Positions 32,664 to 43,408 of a stretch of 64,000 nucleotides of DNA are shown here, one piece after another. Under the pieces are notes generated by a model, which was not told the DNA's origin, did no database searches, and worked only from the letters and a program-made list of their open reading frames with translations. Location: positions 1,612,001 through 1,676,000 of the forward strand of contig NZ_AP022613.1 of assembly GCF_010730195.1 (NCBI RefSeq), in the 5' to 3' direction. The stretch comes from Mycobacterium conspicuum. Its GTDB lineage: Bacteria; Actinomycetota; Actinomycetes; Mycobacteriales; Mycobacteriaceae. Numbering within the stretch: the stretch's first letter is position 1; every line of letters starts with the position of its first letter. A program made the translations under genes and the position numbers.

Positions 32664-34238
32664 ATGAACTTCACAGTGTGGCCGCCCGAGGTCAATTCGG
32701 GCCTGTTGCTCGAGGGTCCGGGTTCGGCGCCCATGCTGGAAGCGGCGGCGGCCTGGGACGGCATCGGCAGCGAATTGAGCTCAGCGGCAAACGCATTCAA
32801 CTCGGTGGTCTCCGACCTGACGGCCGAGGCCTGGCAGGGCCCGTCGGCGGCGGCGATGTCGAACGCCGTCACCCCGTACGTGGGCTGGCTGGGCAAGGCC
32901 GCCGCGCAGGCCGAACAGTCGGCGGCCCAGGCCCGCGCGGCCGCGTCCGCCTTCGAGGCCGCGCTGGCCACCGTCGTCGACCCCGCCTCGATCGCCACCA
33001 ACCGCAACCAGCTGCTGGCGCTGGTGCGCGCCAACCTGTTTGGGCAGAACGCGCCCACGATCGCGGCCGTCGAGGCCGCCTACGAGCACATGTGGGCCCA
33101 CGATGTCGCCGTGATGAGCGGCTATCACGCCGGGGCGTCGGCGACGGTGGCGCAGCTGGCGCAGTGGGAGCAGGACCTGGAGCACCTCGCCGGGCTATCC
33201 GGACCCACGACCGCGGCCAGCGTCAACGGCATCGCGAAAACCATCCTCACCGACATCGTCGGCACCGGGCCGTCGTTGCCGGTGCCGGCCACGCTGAATC
33301 CGGCCTTCGTCGGCGCGCCGTCGCTGCTGAACAGGTTCGAAGTCTCCGGGCTGTGGGGGGTCAAGGTCTTCGTCGAGCCCCTACTCTTCAATCAACTGGC
33401 CAACCCGCACTCCTTCTTTTTGCAGCTGGTCACCCAGCCCATCCCGCCGATCAAGCTGTTCCTCAGCAACACGCCGCCGAAGTTCTTGCCGCTGCTGTTC
33501 GGCGAAACCGTCCAGCACACCACCTACGACGGCATGAGCGTCGTGCAGATCACCCCGGCGCACCCCGACGGCAAGTACGTGGTCGCCATCCACGGCGGCG
33601 CGTTCATCTTCGGACCGTCGATCTTCCACTGGTTCAACTACGCCCACATGGCCGCGCAAACCGGCGCCACCATCGAGGTGCCGATCTACCCGCTGCTGCA
33701 GCAGGGCGGCACCGCCGGGGTGGTGGTCCCGCAAATGGCCGGCCTCATCGAATCCGAGATCGCCGCCCACGGCGCCAACAACGTCAGCGTGTACGGCGAC
33801 TCCGCGGGCGGCAATCTCGCGCTGGCGGCCGCCGAATACCTGGTGGCCAACAACGAAACCGTCCCGGCGTCAATGGTTTTGCTGTCGCCCTGGCTGAACG
33901 TGGCGCTGACCAATCCCAACATCGGCTTCGTCCACGACCCCCTGCTTCCGGTCGGGCCCGGCCAGCTGATCGGCAAGGAGTGGGCGGGCAATCTTCCGGA
34001 GAACAACTATGAGGTGAGCCCGATCTTCGGGTCGCTGAACGGACTGCCGCCGACGACCGTCTACTCGGGTTCGCTGGATTCACTCGGACCCGACGTGGTG
34101 CTCCTCGACGAAAACGCCGCCACCCAGGGGGCCCCGTTCACCTTCGTGCTGCGCACCGGCGAGATCCACGACTGGATCCTGCTCAGCCCGGACGGCTTCG
34201 GCTACCTCCCGCAGATCGAGCACGAACTCGGGATCTAG
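32664..34238 (+). CDS. PPE-family protein fused to an HSL-type serine esterase/lipase
   Basis: The 524-residue protein has two parts. Residues 1-175 are a PPE domain: P-P-E at 7-9, the helical hairpin, the WxG-type turn A-W-Q-G-P, and AAAMSNAVTPYVGWL. Residues ~285-520 are an alpha/beta hydrolase of hormone-sensitive-lipase type: oxyanion H-G-G-A (from His310), nucleophile Ser380 in G-D-S-A-G-G, acid Asp472 in GSLDSLGPD and His502 in GEIHDW, a complete triad. PPE domains direct export by ESX/type VII systems, so this is probably an exported or surface esterase comparable with the PE/PPE-linked LipY lipases. No PE partner gene is adjacent. It has a SD GAGGGGAG and stands between proS and the Rv2844-like gene, where M. 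tuberculosis has no such gene to my knowledge. Confidence 0.9.
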   Translation: MNFTVWPPEVNSGLLLEGPGSAPMLEAAAAWDGIGSELSSAANAFNSVVSDLTAEAWQGPSAAAMSNAVTPYVGWLGKAAAQAEQSAAQARAAASAFEAALATVVDPASIATNRNQLLALVRANLFGQNAPTIAAVEAAYEHMWAHDVAVMSGYHAGASATVAQLAQWEQDLEHLAGLSGPTTAASVNGIAKTILTDIVGTGPSLPVPATLNPAFVGAPSLLNRFEVSGLWGVKVFVEPLLFNQLANPHSFFLQLVTQPIPPIKLFLSNTPPKFLPLLFGETVQHTTYDGMSVVQITPAHPDGKYVVAIHGGAFIFGPSIFHWFNYAHMAAQTGATIEVPIYPLLQQGGTAGVVVPQMAGLIESEIAAHGANNVSVYGDSAGGNLALAAAEYLVANNETVPASMVLLSPWLNVALTNPNIGFVHDPLLPVGPGQLIGKEWAGNLPENNYEVSPIFGSLNGLPPTTVYSGSLDSLGPDVVLLDENAATQGAPFTFVLRTGEIHDWILLSPDGFGYLPQIEHELGI

Positions 34239-34684
34239 TTTTCGTTCCCGCCCGGGAATGCCGTCGTGATGGGCCAGGCGCCCAGCGTCTTGTTCCAGCG
34301 GGCGGCCATGACGGCGCTCTGGGTCAGGGCCGTCGCGCCGAACGCGCGGTCGTCGGCGGTCTCGGCGTGCTCGATCACCGCCCGCCAGGCGGTCGCGCCG
34401 TCGTTCTCCATGCGCACCGCCAACCGCGCCGCGTCGGCCGGACTGCCCACCAGCATGGGCAGCTGGTAGCCCGCGGCCGCCACCGGGGGAGTGACCTTGC
34501 GGGCGGCCAGCATGGCGATGACGTCGTCGCGGCGTTGGCGATGCGTCAGCAGCGCCTCCACCACCAGGTCGTTGACGCTGGGCGGCGACAGCGCCGACAC
34601 GATGCCGTAGCCGTAGATCGTCGAGTACTCGATCGCCAGCGCGTCGGTGAGCGCGGCGATGTCGGCGTCCTTGCCGGTGCTCAT
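34235..34684 (-). CDS. Ferritin-like DUF4439 protein (Rv2844-like)
   Basis: The 149-residue, mostly helical protein has a DUF4439/ferritin-like four-helix pattern (DADIAALTDALAIEYSTIYGYG, EALLTHRQRRDDVIAML, AVRMENDGATAWRAVIEHAE, DRAFGATALTQSAVMAARW). Scattered Glu/His residues are suggestive of, but do not prove, a metal site. No signal peptide is seen, so it is cytosolic. It matches Rv2844. It starts with ATGA overlapping the lipoprotein gene upstream. Its stop shares the palindromic CTAG with the convergent PPE-esterase gene. An in-frame start at 34732 would only read back into the neighbour. Confidence 0.8.
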   Translation of the reverse strand: MSTGKDADIAALTDALAIEYSTIYGYGIVSALSPPSVNDLVVEALLTHRQRRDDVIAMLAARKVTPPVAAAGYQLPMLVGSPADAARLAVRMENDGATAWRAVIEHAETADDRAFGATALTQSAVMAARWNKTLGAWPITTAFPGGNEN

Positions 34685-35202
34685 ATCGACGGCCCCCCGG
34701 GGACCAGCGCGACCGTCTGCGACGCGGTGCACGACGCGGCGATCGACGCGAGCAGGCCCGCCCGATACCCCGACGTGGTGGCCACCAACCGACTGGCGCT
34801 CTCGGCCGACGCGCGCAACGCATCGATCACGTCGGAAACCGGCGGTGGCGGCGGCGGTGGGCCGGCCGCGGCGGTGGGGCTGGGAGTTTCGCTCGTCGAG
34901 GATGTCGCCTTGTTGGCCACCCGGGCGATCTCCGTGGACAGCGCGCGGGCATGGGCGGCGCGCTGCGTGGCGACGACGGTCAGCGCGGCCGCGATTTGCG
35001 GCGCCAGGCCGATGGCGGTGGCGGCCGCGGAGGCCAGGGCAGCGTCGCGTCGGGCCTGATCCAGGGGACCGAGCAGCTCCTCGGTCGCCGGCGGCTTGGG
35101 CGGTGACTGGCCGCAGGCGGACACGCCCAGCCCGAGTACAGCGAGAGCGGCACCACCAGCGAGCACACCCCGCCTGTTAAGGACAGGTACTGCGCTGGGC
35201 AC
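34681..35202 (-). CDS. Tat-type lipoprotein, ferritin-like partner (Rv2843-like)
   Basis: The 173-residue exported lipoprotein has a twin-arginine N-region N-R-R-G-V-L-A, a hydrophobic core and the lipobox V-S-A-C (Cys about 30). Helical segments follow (GPLDQARRDAALASAAATA, PQIAAALTVVATQRAAHARAL), with a Pro-rich linker (PPPPPPP) and further helices. The product is probably anchored on the outer face of the membrane. Start: GTG at 35202, with AGGA 7-8 bases upstream; GTG 35208 is possible, and 35253 would hide the signal peptide. It is coupled by ATGA to the DUF4439 gene, suggesting a two-protein unit. Confidence 0.75.
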   Translation of the reverse strand: MPSAVPVLNRRGVLAGGAALAVLGLGVSACGQSPPKPPATEELLGPLDQARRDAALASAAATAIGLAPQIAAALTVVATQRAAHARALSTEIARVANKATSSTSETPSPTAAAGPPPPPPPVSDVIDALRASAESASRLVATTSGYRAGLLASIAASCTASQTVALVPGGPSI

Positions 35203-35287
35203 GCCCACATCCTGCCAGGCACGCGTCAGCCGGACCGTGGCAGCCGACGTCACGGCCGATCACGGCGTTAATCGCGGTTCTGAGGCG

Positions 35288-35293
35288 TATCGT
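35288..35293 (+). promoter_or_regulatory. Putative -10 box TATCGT of the rimP-nusA-infB operon
   Basis: TATCGT lies 94 bp before the rimP start, giving an ~88-nt leader that contains a strong hairpin (35306-35320). Confidence 0.4.
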
Positions 35294-35305
35294 GGAGAGT
35301 CGGTT

Positions 35306-35320
35306 CTCGCGGAACGCGAG
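35306..35320 (+). promoter_or_regulatory. Leader hairpin of the rimP-nusA-infB operon
   Basis: CTCGCG and CGCGAG form a 6-bp stem around GAA, close to the predicted transcript start. A palindrome GGTACGTACC and a CAAAA/TTTTG stem follow (35323-35356). This operon's leader is a known site of feedback control in other bacteria; here it is only a candidate. Confidence 0.45.
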
Positions 35321-35387
35321 GGGGTACGTACCGGCGGGCACCAAAAGACGTTTTGCTGGCCGAACAACTCAAGATGAGGAGCTCGCC

Positions 35388-35927
35388 GTGACCACCGGGC
35401 TACCTACGCAGACGCAGGTGATCGAGCTACTCGGTGAAGAGTTCGCGCGCGCCGGCTACGAGATCGAAGACGTGGTCATCGACCCCCGGGCCCGTCCGCC
35501 CCGGATCACCGTGATCGCGGACGGTGACACCGCATTGGACCTGGACACCATCGCCACGCTGTCGCGCTCGGCGTCGACCCTGCTCGACGGCCTGGACAGT
35601 CACCCATATCTCCTCGAGGTGAGTTCGCCGGGCGTGGAGCGCCCGCTGACCAGCGAGAAGCACTTCCGCCGCGCCCGTGGCCGCAAGGTCGAGCTGTCGC
35701 TGGCGGACGGATCGCAGCTGACCGGCCGGGTAGGCCAGACGCGCGACGACGCCGTCGCGCTGGTGGTCCGCGACGGCCGGGACTGGGTTGTGCGCGATGT
35801 CCCGCTGGCCGGGATCGTGAAAGCTGTTGTGCAGGTTGAGTTTTCGCCGCCACCGCGAGCCGAGTTGGAACTGGCGGGGGTCTATGCGAAGCGAAGCGAT
35901 CACAGCGATGAGGAGGAGCGGGGCTGA
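35388..35927 (+). CDS. rimP: Ribosome maturation factor RimP
   Basis: This cytosolic 30S-subunit assembly factor is 179 residues long. The N-terminal domain carries GYEIEDVVIDPRARPPRITV and the highly conserved YLLEVSSPGVERPL, followed by an SH3-like C-terminal domain (KVELSLADGSQLTGRVG...). Start: GTG at 35388, with GAGGAG 6 bases upstream. It overlaps nusA by one base (TGATG) and leads the nusA-infB operon, as in most bacteria. M. tuberculosis homologue: Rv2842c. Confidence 0.95.
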   Translation: MTTGLPTQTQVIELLGEEFARAGYEIEDVVIDPRARPPRITVIADGDTALDLDTIATLSRSASTLLDGLDSHPYLLEVSSPGVERPLTSEKHFRRARGRKVELSLADGSQLTGRVGQTRDDAVALVVRDGRDWVVRDVPLAGIVKAVVQVEFSPPPRAELELAGVYAKRSDHSDEEERG

Positions 35928-36994
35928 TGAACATCGACATGGCCGCGCTGCATGCGATCGAGGTCGATCGGGGAATCTCGGTCAACGAGTTGCTCGAAAC
36001 GATCAAATCGGCGCTGCTGACCGCCTACCGGCACACCCAGGGTCATCAGATGGACGCGCGGATCGAGATCGACCGCAAGACCGGCGTCGTCAAGGTAATG
36101 GCCCGCGAGGTCGACGAGGACGGCAACCTCATCAGCGAGTGGGATGACACTCCCGAGGGCTTCGGGCGGATCGCCGCCACCACCGCACGCCAGGTGATGC
36201 TGCAGCGGTTCCGCGACGCCGAGAACGAGCGCACCTACGGCGAGTTCTCCACCCGCGAGGGCGAGATCGTCGCGGGCGTCATCCAGCGCGACAGCCGGGC
36301 CAACGCCCGCGGGCTGGTCGTCGTCCGGATCGGCAGCGAGACCAAGGCGTCCGAGGGGGTCATCCCGGCCGCCGAGCAGGTGCCGGGCGAGAGCTACGAA
36401 CACGGCAACCGGGTGCGCTGCTATGTGGTTGGCGTGACCCGCGGATCCCGTGAGCCGCTGATCACGTTGTCGCGCACCCACCCCAACCTGGTGCGCAAGC
36501 TGTTCTCGCTGGAGGTGCCCGAGATCGCCGACGGGTCGGTGGAAATCGTGGCGGTGGCCCGGGAGGCGGGGCATAGGTCCAAGATCGCGGTGCGGTCCAA
36601 CGTGCCCGGACTGAACGCCAAGGGCGCCTGCATCGGCCCGATGGGGCAGCGGGTGCGCAACGTGATGAGCGAGTTGTCCGGGGAGAAGATCGACATCATC
36701 GACTACGACGAGGACCCGGCCCGGTTCGTCGGCAACGCGCTCTCGCCGGCCAAGGTGGTCTCGGTGTCGGTGATCGATCCGGTCGGCCGGGCCGCGCGCG
36801 TGGTGGTGCCCGACTTCCAGCTGTCGCTGGCCATCGGCAAGGAGGGCCAGAACGCGCGGCTGGCCGCCCGGCTCACCGGCTGGCGGATCGACATCCGCGG
36901 CGACGCGGCGCCGGGTGCGCCCGCCGGTTCGGACGTGCACTCGGAGCACCAGCCCGAACACGGCGCCAGCCACGGGATGGCGCACGACCACTAG
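35927..36994 (+). CDS. nusA: Transcription termination/antitermination factor NusA
   Basis: This RNA-polymerase-binding factor controls pausing, termination and rRNA antitermination. The 355-residue product has the N-terminal RNAP-binding domain (to ~100), S1 domain (~105-185, GEIVAGVIQRD...), and two KH domains (PGLNAKGACIGPMGQRVRNVMSEL and DFQLSLAIGKEGQNARLAARL). Like other actinobacterial NusA it lacks C-terminal acidic repeats. The extreme C-terminus is unusually His-rich (six His in the last 18 residues), which could bind metal. It is coupled to rimP by TGATG. Confidence 0.96.
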   Translation: MNIDMAALHAIEVDRGISVNELLETIKSALLTAYRHTQGHQMDARIEIDRKTGVVKVMAREVDEDGNLISEWDDTPEGFGRIAATTARQVMLQRFRDAENERTYGEFSTREGEIVAGVIQRDSRANARGLVVVRIGSETKASEGVIPAAEQVPGESYEHGNRVRCYVVGVTRGSREPLITLSRTHPNLVRKLFSLEVPEIADGSVEIVAVAREAGHRSKIAVRSNVPGLNAKGACIGPMGQRVRNVMSELSGEKIDIIDYDEDPARFVGNALSPAKVVSVSVIDPVGRAARVVVPDFQLSLAIGKEGQNARLAARLTGWRIDIRGDAAPGAPAGSDVHSEHQPEHGASHGMAHDH

Positions 36995-37032
36995 GCAGGC
37001 GCGGGCGATTCTGACCGTCGCGCAAGTGACGC

Positions 37033-37038
37033 TAGACT
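37033..37038 (+). promoter_or_regulatory. Putative -10 box TAGACT before the YlxR gene
   Basis: TAGACT lies 5 nt before the GTG at 37044. It could provide an internal, leaderless start for ylxR-infB within the nusA operon. Confidence 0.4.
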
Positions 37039-37043
37039 GAGCC

Positions 37044-37382
37044 GTGATCCAGCGCGAACCTTCGGTCCCGGTGCGCACGTGCGTCGGATGCCGGAAGCGA
37101 GAGCTGGCCGTCGAACTGCTTCGAGTGGTGGCTGTGTCGAACGGGAACGGCGAATTCGCCGCGGTCGTTGACACAGCGCGTAGTTTGCCGGGGCGGGGTG
37201 CCTGGTTGCACCCCACACCGCAGTGCTTACAGCAGGCGATTCGGCGGCGAGCTTTCACCAGAGCGCTGCGCATCACCGGTTCACCGGACACCTCCGCGGT
37301 GGTCGAGCACTTTCGAGCGCTCGAAGCACCCGGCAACAGAACAGGTAGCGAAGAACATGAGCACACCGTGAAGTCGCGATGA
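37044..37382 (+). CDS. YlxR/DUF448 nucleic-acid-binding protein (Rv2840c-like)
   Basis: The 112-residue protein has the DUF448 signature VRTCVGCRKRE near the N-terminus, then GRGAWLHPTPQCLQQAIRRRAFTRAL, which forms the putative RNA/DNA-binding pocket. It is conserved between nusA and infB across bacteria; proposed roles include transcription regulation and nucleoid/RNA binding. GTG start at 37044. It is 76 bp before infB. Confidence 0.92.
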   Translation: MIQREPSVPVRTCVGCRKRELAVELLRVVAVSNGNGEFAAVVDTARSLPGRGAWLHPTPQCLQQAIRRRAFTRALRITGSPDTSAVVEHFRALEAPGNRTGSEEHEHTVKSR

Positions 37383-37458
37383 CTCCCACCCCCATGCGTT
37401 ACAGCTAATTCCGAGGCGCGGCCGGCCCACGACTGTCGCCTCTTAGACAGGAGAAGTA

Positions 37459-40215
<2,757 letters not shown>

Positions 40216-40228
40216 ATGGCCGACTTGG

Positions 40229-40699
40229 ATGGTTGATCACGCTCGGGCGCGGCGGCTGGAAAAGCGGATCGCCGCGATCGTCGCCTCTGCGATCGAGCGG
40301 GAGATCAAGGACCCGCGGCTGGCCGGCGTGACCATCGTCGACGCCAAAGTGACAGCCGACCTTCACGACGCTACGGTCTATTACACCGTGATGGGACCGA
40401 CGCTGAACGACGAGCCGGACTTCGCCGGCGCCGCAGCCGCGCTGGACCGGGCCAAGGGTACGTTGCGCACCAAGGTCGGCGCGGGCACCGGTGTGCGCTT
40501 CACCCCGACGCTGGCGTTCAGCCGGGACACGACGTCGGATAGCGTGGCGCGGATGGACGAGCTGTTGGCCCGCGCCCGTGCCGCGGACGCCGACGTGGCG
40601 CGGGTCCGGGCGGGCGCCAAGCCGGCGGGGGAGGCCGACCCATACCGTGACCGGGGAACGGAAGCCGACGCCGGTGACGACCATCGATCCGAAAACTGA
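40229..40699 (+). CDS. rbfA: Ribosome-binding factor A
   Basis: This 16S rRNA 5'-end maturation factor has a KH-like fold. The 156-residue product carries ARRLEKRIAAIVASAIEREIKDPRL, VTADLHDATVYYTVMG and VRFTPTLAFSRDTTSDSVARMDELL. The C-terminus is about 27 residues shorter than in M. tuberculosis because the frame ends early, beyond the conserved domain. Start: ATG at 40229, 13 bp after infB; an ATG at 40216 opens only a six-codon frame. It overlaps the next gene by 26 bp. Confidence 0.95.
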   Translation: MVDHARARRLEKRIAAIVASAIEREIKDPRLAGVTIVDAKVTADLHDATVYYTVMGPTLNDEPDFAGAAAALDRAKGTLRTKVGAGTGVRFTPTLAFSRDTTSDSVARMDELLARARAADADVARVRAGAKPAGEADPYRDRGTEADAGDDHRSEN

Positions 40700-41684
40700 G
40701 CCGCGCCTGGCGGGGACGCCGGGACTATCCGTGGACGCCGCCGGTGCCGCTGAATTGCTTTCGGCCGCAACGACTATCGCGGTGATCTGTCACGTCCATC
40801 CCGATGCCGACACCGTCGGCGCGGGGCTGGCGCTGGGCATCGTGCTCGACCGTCGCGGCAAACAGGTTGAGGTCAGCTTCGCCGCACCCGCCGCGTTGCC
40901 GGAATCGTTGCGGTCGCTGCCGGGCTGCGACCTGCTGATCGGTCCCGACGACATCCGCCGTGACGTCGATCTGGTGGTGACCGTCGACGTGCCGAGCCGC
41001 AAACGGCTCGGCGCGCTGGGCGACTTGGCCGGTCCGGGCCAGCAGTTGCTGGTGATCGACCACCACGCCTCCAACGACCTGTTCGGCACTGCGAATTTCG
41101 TGGACACGGCGGCCGATTCGACCACGATGATGGTGGCCGACCTGCTTGACGCGTGGGGGATTCCCATCGACCCCGATGTCGCGCACTGCATCTACGCCGG
41201 GCTGACGACCGACACCGGATCGTTCCGCTGGGCCAGCGCCCGCGCCCTGCGCCTGGCGGCGCGACTGGTCGACATCGGGGTGGACAACGGCGCGGTCAGC
41301 CGGACGTTGATGGATACGCATCCGTTCGCCTGGTTGCCGATGCTGTCCAGGGTGCTGGGGTCGGCGCGGCTGCTGCCCGACGCTGCCGGTGGCCGCGGCC
41401 TGGTCTACGCGGTCGTCAACCATCAGGAGTTTTTGGGCGCGCGCTCGGAGGAAGTCGAAAGCATCGTCGACATCGTTCGCACCACGCAGCAGGCCGAGGT
41501 GGCGGCGGTGTTCAAAGAGGTTGAGCCGCAACAGTGGTCGGTGTCGATGCGCGCCAAGAAGGACGTGGATCTCGCCGCTGTCGCGTCGGCGTTCGGCGGC
41601 GGCGGCCACCGGTTGGCCGCCGGCTATTCCACGTCGGGGTTGATCGAAGACGCTGTGGCGTCCCTGCGCGCGGCGCTTGGCTGA
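40674..41684 (+). CDS. DHH/DHHA1 bifunctional nanoRNase / pAp phosphatase (NrnA-like, Rv2837c)
   Basis: The 336-residue manganese-dependent phosphoesterase degrades short oligoribonucleotides and 3'-phosphoadenosine 5'-phosphate; in M. tuberculosis this family member also hydrolyses cyclic di-AMP. Motifs: H-P-D-A-D-T (I), VTVDVPS (II), the D-H-H-A-S-N-D triad (III), TDTGSFRW (IV), and the DHHA1 signature F-G-G-G-G-H-R-L-A-A-G near the C-terminus. Start: GTG at 40674 gives exactly the M. tuberculosis length and overlaps rbfA. In M. tuberculosis dinF follows, but here ugpA begins 10 bp downstream. Confidence 0.94.
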   Translation: MTTIDPKTEPRLAGTPGLSVDAAGAAELLSAATTIAVICHVHPDADTVGAGLALGIVLDRRGKQVEVSFAAPAALPESLRSLPGCDLLIGPDDIRRDVDLVVTVDVPSRKRLGALGDLAGPGQQLLVIDHHASNDLFGTANFVDTAADSTTMMVADLLDAWGIPIDPDVAHCIYAGLTTDTGSFRWASARALRLAARLVDIGVDNGAVSRTLMDTHPFAWLPMLSRVLGSARLLPDAAGGRGLVYAVVNHQEFLGARSEEVESIVDIVRTTQQAEVAAVFKEVEPQQWSVSMRAKKDVDLAAVASAFGGGGHRLAAGYSTSGLIEDAVASLRAALG

Positions 41685-41693
41685 CTCGCGCCG

Positions 41694-42593
41694 GTGAGCA
41701 CGACGCGGCGGGTACGGCAGCGTCCCTGGCGTGATTACGCCCTGTTCGTCGTCCTGGTGGGCCCGAACCTGGCGTTGTTGCTGCTGTTCATCTATCGCCC
41801 GCTGGCGGACAACATCCGGCTGTCGTTTTTCGACTGGAACATCTCCGACCGCAGCGCGCAGTTCATCGGGTTGTCGAATTACGCCGAATGGTTCACCCGC
41901 ACCGACACCCGCCAGATCGTGCTCAACACGGTGGTGTTCACCGTGGCGGCTGTCGTCGGTTCGATGGTGCTGGGGTTGGTGCTGGCCATGCTGCTCGATC
42001 AACCGTTGCGCGGACGAAACCTGGTGCGCTCCACCGTGTTTGCGCCGTTCGTGATTTCCGGCGCCGCGGTTGGCCTGGCGGCGCAGTTCGTCTTCGACCC
42101 GCATTTCGGTCTGGTGCAAGACCTGTTGCACCGCATCGGTATTGGTGTGCCCGACTTCTACCAGGACCCGCACTGGGCGATGTTCATGGTGACGGTGACC
42201 TACATCTGGAAGAACCTCGGCTACACGTTCGTCATCTATCTGGCCGCGCTGCAAGGTGTACGCCGAGACCTGTTGGAGGCGGCCGAGATCGACGGCGCCA
42301 GCCGATGGTCCACCTTTCGCCGGGTGCTGTTTCCGCAGCTGCGCCCGACGACGTTCTTCCTGTCGATCACCGTGCTGATCAACTCGCTGCAGGTCTTCGA
42401 CGTCATCAACGTCATGACCCGCGGCGGGCCGATGGGCACCGGCACCACGACCATGGTCTACCAGGTGTATCTGGAGACCTTCCGCAACTTCCGGGCCGGC
42501 TACGGCGCCGCCGTCGCCACCATCATGTTCCTGGTGCTGCTGGCCATCACGTACTACCAGACGCGGGTCATGGACAAGGAGCTGCGCCAATGA
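41694..42593 (+). CDS. ugpA: ABC importer permease UgpA
   Basis: The 299-residue inner-membrane permease has six helices and the binding-protein-dependent-transport EAA loop (EAAEIDGASRWSTFRRVLFPQLRP). With UgpE it forms the channel of the Ugp importer, which in M. tuberculosis takes up glycerophosphocholine-type glycerophosphodiesters. GTG start. It overlaps ugpE by ATGA. The gene directly follows the DHH phosphoesterase, without the dinF gene seen in M. tuberculosis. Confidence 0.93.
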   Translation: MSTTRRVRQRPWRDYALFVVLVGPNLALLLLFIYRPLADNIRLSFFDWNISDRSAQFIGLSNYAEWFTRTDTRQIVLNTVVFTVAAVVGSMVLGLVLAMLLDQPLRGRNLVRSTVFAPFVISGAAVGLAAQFVFDPHFGLVQDLLHRIGIGVPDFYQDPHWAMFMVTVTYIWKNLGYTFVIYLAALQGVRRDLLEAAEIDGASRWSTFRRVLFPQLRPTTFFLSITVLINSLQVFDVINVMTRGGPMGTGTTTMVYQVYLETFRNFRAGYGAAVATIMFLVLLAITYYQTRVMDKELRQ

Positions 42594-43408
42594 AGGCCGC
42601 GCGGCTGCTGGGCTATGCGGCGATGGCGGTGGTCGTGCTGCTGATCGCGGGGCCGCTGCTGTTCGTGGTGTTCACCTCGTTCAAGGAGCAGCCCGACGTC
42701 TATTCGCAGCCGACCACCTGGTGGCCGCCGCACTGGCATCCGCAGAACTACGCGACCGCCACCCGGCAGATCCCGTTCTGGACGTACCTGCGTAACTCGG
42801 TGATCCTCACGTCGGCGCTGGCCTCGGTCAAGTTCGTGCTCGGTGTGCTCAGCGCGTTCGGCCTGGTGTTCGTGGAATTCCCCGGCAAGACGGCGGTGTT
42901 TTTGGGGATCATCGCGGCGCTGATGGTGCCCAACCAGATCACGGTGATTTCCAACTACGCGTTGATCTCGCAACTCGGCCTGCGCAACACCTTCCCGGGC
43001 ATCATCCTGCCGCTGGCCGGTGTCGCGTTCGGAACCTTCTTGATGCGCAACCACTTTCTCTCTCTGCCCGCCGAAGTGATCGAGGCGGCCCGGATGGACG
43101 GCGCGCGGTGGTGGCAGTTGTTGCTGCGCGTGGTGTTGCCGATGTCGGGGCCGACGATGGTGGCGTTCGGTGTCATCACGGTGGTCAACGAGTGGAACGA
43201 ATACCTGTGGCCGTTCCTGATGTCCGACGACGAAGCGGTGGCGCCGCTGCCGGTGGGCCTGACCTTCCTGCAGCAGGCCGAGGGCCTGACGAACTGGGGT
43301 CCGGTGATGGCGGTGACGCTGCTGGCGATGCTGCCCATCCTGCTCATCTTCATCGGCCTGCAACGGCAGATGATCAAGGGCCTGACGTCGGGCGCGGTGA
43401 AAGGTTGA
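42590..43408 (+). CDS. ugpE: ABC importer permease UgpE
   Basis: The 272-residue second permease of the Ugp importer has six hydrophobic segments and the EAA motif EAARMDGARWWQLLLRVVLP facing the ATPase. Start: ATG at 42590, inside the ugpA stop (ATGA). The frame continues upstream only as an antiphase shadow of ugpA. Its TGA overlaps the TTG start of ugpB. Confidence 0.93.
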   Translation: MKAARLLGYAAMAVVVLLIAGPLLFVVFTSFKEQPDVYSQPTTWWPPHWHPQNYATATRQIPFWTYLRNSVILTSALASVKFVLGVLSAFGLVFVEFPGKTAVFLGIIAALMVPNQITVISNYALISQLGLRNTFPGIILPLAGVAFGTFLMRNHFLSLPAEVIEAARMDGARWWQLLLRVVLPMSGPTMVAFGVITVVNEWNEYLWPFLMSDDEAVAPLPVGLTFLQQAEGLTNWGPVMAVTLLAMLPILLIFIGLQRQMIKGLTSGAVKG

